Shown piece after piece: positions 24,915-32,473 of a stretch of DNA of 51,627 nucleotides (its first letter is position 1; every line of letters begins with the position of its first letter). The DNA lies in IMG/VR virus record IMGVR_UViG_3300017917_003407, positions 1 to 51,627 of that record. The stretch is one strand, 5' to 3'. The notes beneath the pieces were generated by a model. It searched no databases, was not told the origin of the DNA, and saw only the letters and a list, made by a program, of their open reading frames with translations. Source of the DNA: a virus. A program made the position numbers and the translations under genes.

Positions 24915-25807
24915 TAGTATCCTACTCCATTTGTGCCATCTCCATTATCATAATCAGACTCATAAATTGGATTAATCTCTTGAAATACTAATCCAAGTTT
25001 CATCATTGTTGGTGTTGCATCATCATATGTAGAATAATTACCAGCACCTGTATAATCAACGGTCATAGTCAATAGTGCACATGGTTTAAAAGAAGGAAGA
25101 AACGGATGTTTGTTTGGGCCTTGTTTAAAGGATAATAAGAAAATATTCGGTGCACTAATAAACAATCCTGAATTAACTCCATTAGAAGAAGAATTTTTTG
25201 CAGCACTGTATCTCTTGAGATTGCGAATAATACTTTTTATTATTCCGGCTTCATTATAGTCACGAGGTGCTAAATCAAATTGAAACTGAAATCTTCTTAA
25301 TGTAACTCCTTGAAAAAGAAGTTCCATATTTGGGTTTAGAACTTGACCACTTGATCTCGAAAGTAAACTGTCTAGATCAACGTTAGCACCTAATGCCTGG
25401 ACTGCTTTTGTTGCAAAAAAACTTGATACTAAATTTTGAGCGTTACCAGATTTAGATGCTTCAGTAAAAGATTTAACTCCGCCTATTACACCTCCAGCAA
25501 GAGATGAAGCTGGATTCGCGCTTTCAATTGAATTTTGTGCAACACTTAATCCATATGCGGTTAGAGGATCTAAACTAGAATCTCCCCATCTTACGGAGTT
25601 TTCATCTTGAATGCCTTGTGGCATTGGCATATAAATTGTAAAGTTTGATTGAACTTTATTGTAGTTTTCAGATCCACTTGGTTGCCTAAAACTAGTGGTA
25701 TTGGCGTTTATTTCATTAAGTCCTGGAGGAATATAATCGACCGCACGAATTTCCAGGTAATCGTCATATGCATTAATCTTTCTATTCGGATACCTAAAAA
25801 GTGTCAT
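24914..25807 (-). CDS. gp48: Baseplate tail tube cap
   Basis: A 297-residue protein. The conserved MELLFQGVTLRRFQFQFDL and APRDYNEAGIIKSIIRNLK segments, then FKPCALLTMTVDYTGAGNYS, match gp48/gp54 tube-initiation proteins of T4-like phages. The middle (residues 105-160) is Ala/Ser/Gly-rich. It would cap the baseplate hub and start tail tube assembly. A late promoter with the shared leader (25819-25833, minus strand) precedes it. Confidence 0.75.
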   Translation of the reverse strand: MTLFRYPNRKINAYDDYLEIRAVDYIPPGLNEINANTTSFRQPSGSENYNKVQSNFTIYMPMPQGIQDENSVRWGDSSLDPLTAYGLSVAQNSIESANPASSLAGGVIGGVKSFTEASKSGNAQNLVSSFFATKAVQALGANVDLDSLLSRSSGQVLNPNMELLFQGVTLRRFQFQFDLAPRDYNEAGIIKSIIRNLKRYSAAKNSSSNGVNSGLFISAPNIFLLSFKQGPNKHPFLPSFKPCALLTMTVDYTGAGNYSTYDDATPTMMKLGLVFQEINPIYESDYDNGDGTNGVGY

Positions 25808-25818
25808 TATGGTGGAGA

Positions 25819-25833
25819 TTTTTAGTTATTTAG
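25819..25833 (-). promoter_or_regulatory. Late promoter with shared leader (minus strand)
   Basis: Read on the minus strand this is CTAAATAACTAAAAA, the same box-plus-leader seen before the 4685, 37123 and 47653 genes. It is 12 bases upstream of the gp48 start. Confidence 0.55.
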
Positions 25834-25834
25834 A

Positions 25835-26560
25835 TTAATTTTTCAATTTTTTCATATAAGGAATGTCGCATAAAAAGTCAAATTCATCCCCTGATTTGAC
25901 TACATGAAATGAACTTCCTACTTCATTCCATGTATAATTTCTATAGTCATCCCAGTGAACATTAAATCCTCTAAATCCCCAATTGCCCATTATAGAATCA
26001 GTAATAATTAATGGATGTTGGTCATATTCAATTCCTGGTGTTTTTGCATTGTATATAAAAGTATATGCTTTCCCTGGTATTGGAACAGGACTTGTATCAA
26101 CAAAGACTTGCATGATTACTCTCATCATTGCATCTGGATTGTTATTGATCTTTGCTAGTCTTTTTTTTAATAAAGTAACTTTGTCTGGTTCGTTTCTCTG
26201 AAAAATATTATTATTTCTAATCAGATCAATTAATTTTTCTTTTACATAACGAGAATATCCTACAATTCCTAAACGAGATGCAATGGATCTGAGTTGATCT
26301 CGATTATAATCCTCTAGTGGTTGTTCATATCCAGTTAATCCTTTATACTGTTGTATTCCAGGTGTTTTTGTTGGTGCAGCACTGATGTAATGTTCATTAC
26401 TTCTAATCTCATCGATCAGTTGTTGTTTATTTAAATTTTCCTCAATAATGCGTCTTAAAGATATACCATAATTTCCTGCAATACCACGAAGTTGATCTCT
26501 AGAATATTCTTCTAGAGATGGTTTTTCATATCCACTAAGACTACTGTATTTTCCTGCCAT
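25835..26560 (-). CDS. Probable baseplate/tail protein with duplicated motif
   Basis: A 241-residue protein. Residues 1-55 and 70-118 carry a duplicated motif (GYEKPSLEEYSRDQLRGIA and GYEQPLEDYNRDQLRSIA) followed by a helix ending in LIDEIR/LIDLIR. This is reminiscent of Rho-N or SAP-like helical modules. The C-terminal 100 residues (PGKAYTFIYNAKTP, IITDSIMGNWGFRGFNVHW) form a separate beta-rich domain. Between gp48 and gp4 it is probably a virion or assembly protein. I do not know its function. Confidence 0.6.
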   Translation of the reverse strand: MAGKYSSLSGYEKPSLEEYSRDQLRGIAGNYGISLRRIIEENLNKQQLIDEIRSNEHYISAAPTKTPGIQQYKGLTGYEQPLEDYNRDQLRSIASRLGIVGYSRYVKEKLIDLIRNNNIFQRNEPDKVTLLKKRLAKINNNPDAMMRVIMQVFVDTSPVPIPGKAYTFIYNAKTPGIEYDQHPLIITDSIMGNWGFRGFNVHWDDYRNYTWNEVGSSFHVVKSGDEFDFLCDIPYMKKLKN

Positions 26561-27012
26561 TAGATTCCCAGATCATCTTCTGTTAAAATTTTAAATTCCC
26601 AAAGTCTATCTTTACAAAATTCTTTTGCAACTTTCCATTTTGCTTGATTTTTAGCCCACTCAGTTACTTCATAAAGATATCCTTTTGTGATATTCTTTTT
26701 CTTTTGAGGTTCTACTGTTTGTTTTTTTGGTTTTATTTCAATAATATACTTTTTTATTTTTCCATTACTCTCCTTTACCTTAATATAAAAATCTGGATAA
26801 TATCTATGAACTCTATTGTCTAGTGGAGAGATGTATGGCAGTGCAATTTCTTCACTACCCCATTCTAAAATGTTTTCATTTAAATCACAGTATCTCATAA
26901 ACTTTCTTTCCCACAATGATCTGTAAATAATTTTTGTTGGATCACCTTTATATTTTTGTGGAAAAGAGGGTTGATATCTTCCTTTGTAACTTTTATTGTT
27001 CTCACCTGCCAT
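26560..27012 (-). CDS. gp4: Head completion protein
   Basis: A 150-residue protein matching gp4 of T4-like phages: YKGDPTKIIYRSLWERKFMRY, YYPDFYIKVKE and KYIIEIKPKKQT. The E/PD..I/EIKP arrangement (RSLWE, PDF, EIKPK) also fits a PD-(D/E)XK (TnsA-like) nuclease fold. In T4, gp4 completes filled heads before tail attachment. Its ATG is embedded in the late-promoter inverted repeat at 27012-27051. Confidence 0.82.
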   Translation of the reverse strand: MAGENNKSYKGRYQPSFPQKYKGDPTKIIYRSLWERKFMRYCDLNENILEWGSEEIALPYISPLDNRVHRYYPDFYIKVKESNGKIKKYIIEIKPKKQTVEPQKKKNITKGYLYEVTEWAKNQAKWKVAKEFCKDRLWEFKILTEDDLGI

Positions 27013-27051
27013 CTAAATACTTTATATTTAAATCCTTATAAGGTATTTAGA
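27012..27051. promoter_or_regulatory. Face-to-face late promoters in an inverted repeat
   Basis: TCTAAATAC (27012-27020) and GTATTTAGA (27043-27051) are perfect inverted copies of the late box. The left copy points to the plus-strand tube gene. The right copy points to the minus-strand gp4 gene. The two predicted starts would overlap in the 22-base centre. Confidence 0.5.
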
Positions 27052-27861
27052 GTGGGAATTGCAAAACCAAGAAAAATATCTGATATAAAACCAATATTTG
27101 GAAACCTTGCACTGAGTTCTCAGTATGAGGTTGTTTTTGGTGGATTAAGTTTAGAGTTGCAAACTTATCTAACTGCAAGAGGAGTAGATTCTAGATTTAT
27201 TGGCGAAAAAGCAGGACTACTTTGTAATCGCGCTTCATTACCTGGAAGTTCTGTTGCTACTTTTAATGTTTATGGAAACTATACTGGTGTTTCCGAAACA
27301 TTTGCTCAGGGAAGAACATTTACTGAAATTCAACTAGATTTTTATGTTGATAAAGAGTATAAAACATTGAAGTTTTTGGAACACTGGATTGAATTTATTT
27401 CAAATGCATCGGGAATTAATCCAACGAATCCTGGATATTTTTATAGAGTTAGATATCCTATTTCATATAAATCAAACTCAACAAAAATTGTAAAATTTAA
27501 TCGTGATTTTAAAACGGAACTACAATATAATTTTATTGGACTATTTCCAAAAGATTTAATTTCGGTTCAGGTATCTTATGATGAATCTCAAACTCTAATT
27601 GCGAGTGCCTCTTTCAGTTATGAAAGATATGTTTGTGGTAGTGTCACAAGTATTGATTTTGCACAAAATACAGATAATAACAAAGAACCAGCAAATTCAA
27701 TAACACAAAGTACACCTATTTCTCCAACTTTAATTACAACTCAATCTATTCTTTCCCCACCAGTTTATTATAAAACTGGACAATCTCTCGGTAATGAACA
27801 AGGAGTTACTCCTGTTACTTATTCTCCAGGGAATGTTAATCCCACTATTCAACAACGTTAA
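27052..27861 (+). CDS. Tail-tube-fold protein, gp54-like initiator candidate
   Basis: A 269-residue protein starting with GTG 27052 (MGIAKPRKISDIKPIFGN) after an AAGG Shine-Dalgarno. No ATG is available near the N-terminus. The core (QYEVVFGGLS, LCNRASLPGSSVATFNVYG, TFTEIQLDFYVDKEYKTLKF) is the pattern of myophage tube proteins (gp19/gp48/gp54 fold). The C-terminal 50 residues are Thr/Pro/Gln-rich and likely flexible. As gp19 is expected elsewhere beside gp18, a gp54-like initiator is the best inference. Confidence 0.55.
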   Translation: MGIAKPRKISDIKPIFGNLALSSQYEVVFGGLSLELQTYLTARGVDSRFIGEKAGLLCNRASLPGSSVATFNVYGNYTGVSETFAQGRTFTEIQLDFYVDKEYKTLKFLEHWIEFISNASGINPTNPGYFYRVRYPISYKSNSTKIVKFNRDFKTELQYNFIGLFPKDLISVQVSYDESQTLIASASFSYERYVCGSVTSIDFAQNTDNNKEPANSITQSTPISPTLITTQSILSPPVYYKTGQSLGNEQGVTPVTYSPGNVNPTIQQR

Positions 27862-27869
27862 AATACACA

Positions 27870-27877
27870 AATAAATA
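27870..27877 (+). promoter_or_regulatory. Possible late promoter
   Basis: AATAAATA lies 28 bases upstream of the gp26 ATG, with an ATAGGAT Shine-Dalgarno region between them. Confidence 0.4.
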
Positions 27878-27905
27878 AATTTACTGAAGTCATTATAGGA
27901 TCATT

Positions 27906-28625
27906 ATGCCTTTACCTAAAATTGCTACACCAACATATGAGTTGGAAATTCCTTCATCAAAAAAATTAATCAAATTTAGACCTTTTCTTGTTAAGGAAGA
28001 AAAGATCTTGATTATTGCGATGGAAAGTCAAGATAATAAACAAATTGGAAATGCAGTTAAAGAAGTAATATCAAACTGTATTTTAACCAAAGGAATTAAA
28101 GTTGATGATCTCGCTACATTTGACATCGAGTATTTGTTCTTAAATATTCGTGGAAAATCTGTTGGTGAGTCTGTAGATATTTTAATTACATGTCCAGATG
28201 ATAATGAAACTCAAGTTCCAGTAAGTATTAATCTTGATGACATTCGTGTTCAAACAAAACCAGAACACACAAGAGATATTAAACTAGACAATAATCTTAC
28301 GATGAGAATGAAGTATCCTTCATTGAGTGAGTTTATTAAGAGTAATTTTAATACTGAAGATGATGTAACTGTTGATGATTCTTTTGATTTGATTTGTTCT
28401 TGTGTAGAGCAAATTTATAATGAAGAAGAATCATGGGCTGCATCCGATTTTAGCAAAGAAGAATTAAATGATTTTCTTGAACAACTGAGTTCAAAGCAGT
28501 TTAAAGAAATTGAAAAGTTTTTTGATACAATGCCAAAACTCTCTCATACTATTAAAATTAAAAATCCAAACACAAAAGTTCAGAGTGAAGTAGTTCTGGA
28601 GGGACTATCGGCTTTTTTCGCGTAG
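27906..28625 (+). CDS. gp26: Baseplate hub / tail assembly chaperone protein
   Basis: A 239-residue protein of the T4 gp26 (base plate protein, PF12322) type: PTYELEIPSSKKLIKFRPFLVKEEK is seen across residues 7-31, followed by IGNAVKEVISNCI. The last sense codons are GCT TTT TTC GCG before TAG. A slippery T-TTT-TTC at 28613-28619, a GGAGGG element upstream and a 9-bp hairpin downstream form a -1 frameshift signal that would fuse it to gp51. The next large gene is a tape-measure candidate, matching the universal order of frameshifting tail chaperones. Confidence 0.82.
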   Translation: MPLPKIATPTYELEIPSSKKLIKFRPFLVKEEKILIIAMESQDNKQIGNAVKEVISNCILTKGIKVDDLATFDIEYLFLNIRGKSVGESVDILITCPDDNETQVPVSINLDDIRVQTKPEHTRDIKLDNNLTMRMKYPSLSEFIKSNFNTEDDVTVDDSFDLICSCVEQIYNEEESWAASDFSKEELNDFLEQLSSKQFKEIEKFFDTMPKLSHTIKIKNPNTKVQSEVVLEGLSAFFA

Positions 28626-28653
28626 GTATGGCTCATGAAAGTCTTGAGTCATA
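28598..28653 (+). other. Programmed -1 ribosomal frameshift signal
   Basis: The elements in order are: internal Shine-Dalgarno-like GGAGGG (28598-28603); nine bases; slippery heptamer T-TTT-TTC (28613-28619) in the correct phase for gp26; seven bases; hairpin TATGGCTCA (28627-28635) with TGAGTCATA (28645-28653), 9 bp with one G-U. After a -1 slip the frame reads CGC GTA GGT ATG GCT, entering the gp51 frame with no stop between. The geometry is that of E. coli dnaX. Confidence 0.8.
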
Positions 28654-28798
28654 CTACAAAACTAATTTTGCCATGATGCAGCATCATAAATACAGCTTGA
28701 CAGAATTAGAAAATATGATTCCCTGGGAACGGGAAATTTATGTGACTCTTTTACAACAATATATTGAAGAAGAAAATCTTAAAAATCAACAATCCTAA
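28628..28798 (+). CDS. gp51: Baseplate hub assembly protein / chaperone C-terminal part
   Basis: A 56-residue protein (MAHESLESYYKTNFAMMQHH, then YSLTELENMIPWEREIYVTL). The ELENMIPWER.IY motif matches gp51-type proteins of T4-like phages and resembles the C-terminal 'T' part of frameshifted tail assembly chaperones. It may be made alone from ATG 28628 or as a gp26-gp51 fusion. No Shine-Dalgarno is obvious before its ATG, which supports the fusion. Its stop overlaps the next ATG (TAATG). Confidence 0.7.
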   Translation: MAHESLESYYKTNFAMMQHHKYSLTELENMIPWEREIYVTLLQQYIEEENLKNQQS

Positions 28799-30648
28799 TG
28801 GCAGTTATAGAGTCGCCACTATCTAAAGCTCTTCAGGGCGGTTTAATTCAAAGAACTGTTGCAAGCAGCAGTGTTTTTAGTGGCGGTCTTCGTTTAAATC
28901 CAATTAGTTCTGGACCAGATTTTCAAGCACTTGCACAAACAAGTCAAAACAGTAGTGATATTGTAACACTAAAAAATCAAATTGGCGATCTTAGATTACA
29001 AGTTGATTCATTAGTTAGACAAAATGCTCAACTTTTTGCAGATATTGGTCAATTAACTGTAGTTAAAAGACAAGTTAATGATCTTCAAAATCAGATTAAT
29101 ACCATAAATTCAACAGTAATTTCTATCGCTAACAAACCAGATACATCTGGTGAACAAATATTAAGACTCACAGCGGACGTTGCAGATAATAAAAATACAA
29201 TTATACAATTATTAAAACAAATTGATAATCTAAGAGACCAAAATAAGCAGATTATACTTGGCGTAACTAATAATATTACTCAAATTCAGCAACAAGTTAA
29301 TGGACTTCAAGAACAGGTTGTTGACTTTAGTACAGCACTTGATAGAATTGCAGTAATTATTGCAAATACAAGTGCACTTGATCAACAGAAAAGTCAGTTT
29401 GAAAATGAACAAGAAAGAAGAAATTCAGAAATAGGACTTAGAAGAGGTAAAGAAAAATCATTAGAAAATAGAATTCAAGATGCACTTACCGAACCAGTTA
29501 AAAGAATAGGAAATAAACTACAACTTGGACTTGGTAATTTACTACAAGCATTATATTTTATTTTTGGTGGGTGGTTAACAAATCAAGTTCTCAATTTATT
29601 TAATGCATACTCAAGTAAAAATTGGGAATTATTTAATAAAATTAAAGAATCAATTATTAGAAATACTCTTATTGCAGTAAGAGGTTTATTACTTGTAAAA
29701 GGAGGTTTTTTTAAATTAATAGGTGGTATCTTAGATCTTGCAAAAATGATTGGAAAATTCTTAATTATAAATCCAATTAAAATGTTATTCCAGGGAGCAA
29801 GAAATTTATTAACTGGTGGTAAGGATGTAAAAGCAGCAGCCGAAGGAACTGAATTGGCAACAAAAGTTGCTGGAGAAGGTGCTGAGTTGGCAGCTAAAAA
29901 AGGTGCTGGTAAATTTTTAGGAAAATTTATACCTGGATTAAGTGCTGTTATTGGTGGCGCATCTGCAATTCAGAATGTGTCTGAAGGAGATTATGGGGGT
30001 GCTTTACTAGATGTTGGATCTATGTTACCTGTTGTTGGAACTGCTTTTGCAGTTGGATCTCTTTTATATGAAACAGTTGGACCTGGAGCAAAATTAGCAG
30101 AGGAAAGATCTAAAGGTTCATCTACAAAGGAATTAAGAAAAAACTTTGAAAAAACGCAAGCATCTCCACAGCAATCAGCAATACCATCAAGTATATCTAC
30201 TGCATCAGTAGCAGCACCTTCTGTTACTCCAGCAAGACCACAAACACCAATGATGCAGCAGTCTGCTACACCTTCCGCTGCAACTCCTACAAAATCAATT
30301 CAAACACCAGAAACTACTTCTACTCCAACAACACCATTAACTCCAACTGCTGCTTCTTTTAGCATAGATACAACTAATCAATTTAAAGCGTTTGAAAACT
30401 TAGAAGATAATAAAATAACTCCGGCACAAACTCAAAATATTCCATCAAAACCAGCACCTGGACCAGAACCACCAGCAAAACCAAATATTATATACACACA
30501 AACTGGAACTTCTAAACCACAAATACCTACTGGACCTGAACCAACTAGAGGTGGTTCGGTATCTGAGGTTCCTTTTATTCCTTCATCTGATCCTGATAAT
30601 TTTTATACATTATATTCACAAGTTCACTATAATGTAGTAACGACATAA
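28798..30648 (+). CDS. Tape-measure / baseplate hub candidate
   Basis: A 616-residue protein. Residues 55-220 are coiled coil (SSDIVTLKNQIGDLRLQ, NDLQNQINTINST, QVNGLQEQV). Residues 245-440 contain hydrophobic helices (LLQALYFIFGGWLTNQ, IPGLSAVIGGASAI, LPVVGTAFAVGSLL). Residues 450-600 are Pro/Thr/Ser-rich linkers. Coiled coil plus membrane-active segments is the tape-measure pattern, and T4 gp29 is of similar length (about 590). It lies directly after the gp26/gp51 chaperone pair. The family is inferred, not recognised residue by residue. Confidence 0.55.
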   Translation: MAVIESPLSKALQGGLIQRTVASSSVFSGGLRLNPISSGPDFQALAQTSQNSSDIVTLKNQIGDLRLQVDSLVRQNAQLFADIGQLTVVKRQVNDLQNQINTINSTVISIANKPDTSGEQILRLTADVADNKNTIIQLLKQIDNLRDQNKQIILGVTNNITQIQQQVNGLQEQVVDFSTALDRIAVIIANTSALDQQKSQFENEQERRNSEIGLRRGKEKSLENRIQDALTEPVKRIGNKLQLGLGNLLQALYFIFGGWLTNQVLNLFNAYSSKNWELFNKIKESIIRNTLIAVRGLLLVKGGFFKLIGGILDLAKMIGKFLIINPIKMLFQGARNLLTGGKDVKAAAEGTELATKVAGEGAELAAKKGAGKFLGKFIPGLSAVIGGASAIQNVSEGDYGGALLDVGSMLPVVGTAFAVGSLLYETVGPGAKLAEERSKGSSTKELRKNFEKTQASPQQSAIPSSISTASVAAPSVTPARPQTPMMQQSATPSAATPTKSIQTPETTSTPTTPLTPTAASFSIDTTNQFKAFENLEDNKITPAQTQNIPSKPAPGPEPPAKPNIIYTQTGTSKPQIPTGPEPTRGGSVSEVPFIPSSDPDNFYTLYSQVHYNVVTT

Positions 30649-30649
30649 T

Positions 30650-32473
30650 ATGGCAATCACATCTGCTATTAATTTTGCAAGAATTACAAGTGGAGTCAGA
30701 TCTCTTTCAGGTGGACTGAAAAGGATGAAAGATTCTACTGGAAAAATGCAAAAGTATGTCTTAAATGTTTATAATGTAAAAAGAAAAAACTTTGCCGAAT
30801 CAAAAACTCTAACTGCGAAAAGAGATGAAATGATTCGTATTAAAGATCGTGAAGAAGAAGCAGATGCAGCATCATCAAGAAGTAAAATTTTTTCTAGACC
30901 TTATAGTGCACTAGTTCGTAGTACAAAGGGATTTTTGGGAAGACTGATGGATTTTCTTGGATCTTTATTAGTTGGATGGTTACTTTATAATTTACCATCT
31001 ATTGTTGCAATGGTAAATGATACAGTATCTAGAGTTTTCAAATTATTTAATTTGTTAAAAAGTTTTGTAAGTAATTTGATAGGAGCATTTATTAATTTTG
31101 GAAATGTTCTTGGAGCAGTCTTTAAAAATGTTGTCACACTTGATTTTTTTGATACATCAAAACGTCTTGAGAATGCTGTTGGTGAATTGAATAGTAATTT
31201 TGGTCAAATGAGAAAAGACTTTGAAGATGGTTTAAAATTATTTACAACACCACTTGGGGAATTACCAGGTGAAGAACCAGTAGCAGCACCTGGAACTGAT
31301 TATACGAGACAAGTTTCTGGATCTGAACAACAAAAAACAGAATCTTTATTAGCAGGATATGAAGGATTTAGAACAAAAGCTTATTTGGATGCTGTAGGAG
31401 TTCCTACTATAGGATTTGGACAAACGAGAATAAATGGAAGGTCAGTTAGACTTGGTGATGTAATGACCAGAGAACAAGGAAAAGAGGGATTAAGAGAAAA
31501 TATTCAAAGTCATAGAGCTCGTGCTATTGCTCAAGTTGGTCAGTCTAATTGGGAAAAACTTCCAGAAAATGTAAGAGTCGCATTGACATCGATTGCTTAT
31601 AATTATGGAAGTCTCCCTCAAAGAATTATGCCTGCAGTAAGAAGTGGAGATCCTGAAGCAATAGCAAGAGCAATAGAAGGATTAAGTGGAGATAATGGCG
31701 GAATTAATGCTTGGAGAAGAAAAGATGAAGCTAGATTTATTAGAACTGGAACAAGTACTAGAGCTGATAAATCTTTTCTTACTGCAGTACCAGGATCTAG
31801 TCCATCAACTCCATTAGTAACTCCTACTCAATCGAGATCTGGTAAAGGTAATGGAATGTTAACGCCTCAAGATCTGATTAAAGTTAAAAATTTATCATAT
31901 GCTCCAGACTATCGAGACTGGTATGGTAGTAGTGCTATGTTAAATCCAATTGCAGGCAAAGCATTTCTTGCTGCTCAACAAGAATATGGTAAAGATATTC
32001 CAATTAATAGTGCTTATAGAAGTGTCAAACATCAACAAGCAATACAAGGAAGTTATGGTGTTGTTGCAAAACCAGGAACATCAAGACATGGTTTAGGACT
32101 AGCTCTTGATCTTGAACCAAATACTCCTGCTTATAATTGGTTAAAGAAAAATGGACCAAAATTTGGATGGTTTTATGCAGCAATTCCTGGAGATCCATAC
32201 CATTTTGAGTATAGGGGTGGAGGTGTCTCACCAACACAAGGTATATCTCCAGGACAAATTGCCTCAACTCCAAGTTTACCTCCAACAGCATTAATGCCCA
32301 ATAGACAAGGACCGCAAATTACTATAATTGATAATAAGAAAAGAGATCTTCCGCCTCTTGCAAGTCAAGGTGGAAATAATGGAGGTACTGTTCCAATACC
32401 TGAAACTTCCCCAACAGAAGTGTTAAATAATATGGTAAGAAAACAAATGTTACTAGATCTAGCATACACATAA
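30650..32473 (+). CDS. Hub-associated peptidoglycan hydrolase: lysozyme + M15 peptidase
   Basis: A 607-residue protein. Residues 80-165 are hydrophobic helices (LGSLLVGWLLYNLPSIVAM) like those in the preceding protein. Residues 230-375 are a GH24 T4-lysozyme-type domain with the E-8-D-5-T-like pattern in AGYEGFRTKAYLDAVGVPTI and GFGQT. Residues 430-525 are a VanY/M15 D,D-carboxypeptidase-like domain with the zinc motifs TSRHGLGLALDLE and PYHFEY. A Pro-rich tail follows. It probably degrades host peptidoglycan at infection, replacing the lysozyme domain missing from gp5 in this phage. Confidence 0.75.
   Translation: MAITSAINFARITSGVRSLSGGLKRMKDSTGKMQKYVLNVYNVKRKNFAESKTLTAKRDEMIRIKDREEEADAASSRSKIFSRPYSALVRSTKGFLGRLMDFLGSLLVGWLLYNLPSIVAMVNDTVSRVFKLFNLLKSFVSNLIGAFINFGNVLGAVFKNVVTLDFFDTSKRLENAVGELNSNFGQMRKDFEDGLKLFTTPLGELPGEEPVAAPGTDYTRQVSGSEQQKTESLLAGYEGFRTKAYLDAVGVPTIGFGQTRINGRSVRLGDVMTREQGKEGLRENIQSHRARAIAQVGQSNWEKLPENVRVALTSIAYNYGSLPQRIMPAVRSGDPEAIARAIEGLSGDNGGINAWRRKDEARFIRTGTSTRADKSFLTAVPGSSPSTPLVTPTQSRSGKGNGMLTPQDLIKVKNLSYAPDYRDWYGSSAMLNPIAGKAFLAAQQEYGKDIPINSAYRSVKHQQAIQGSYGVVAKPGTSRHGLGLALDLEPNTPAYNWLKKNGPKFGWFYAAIPGDPYHFEYRGGGVSPTQGISPGQIASTPSLPPTALMPNRQGPQITIIDNKKRDLPPLASQGGNNGGTVPIPETSPTEVLNNMVRKQMLLDLAYT

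Noticed and set aside
26956-27051. Longer N-terminus of the tube-fold protein from 26956
   Set aside because: The extension is antisense to the gp4 start and crosses the late-promoter repeat. GTG 27052 with AAGG upstream fits better.
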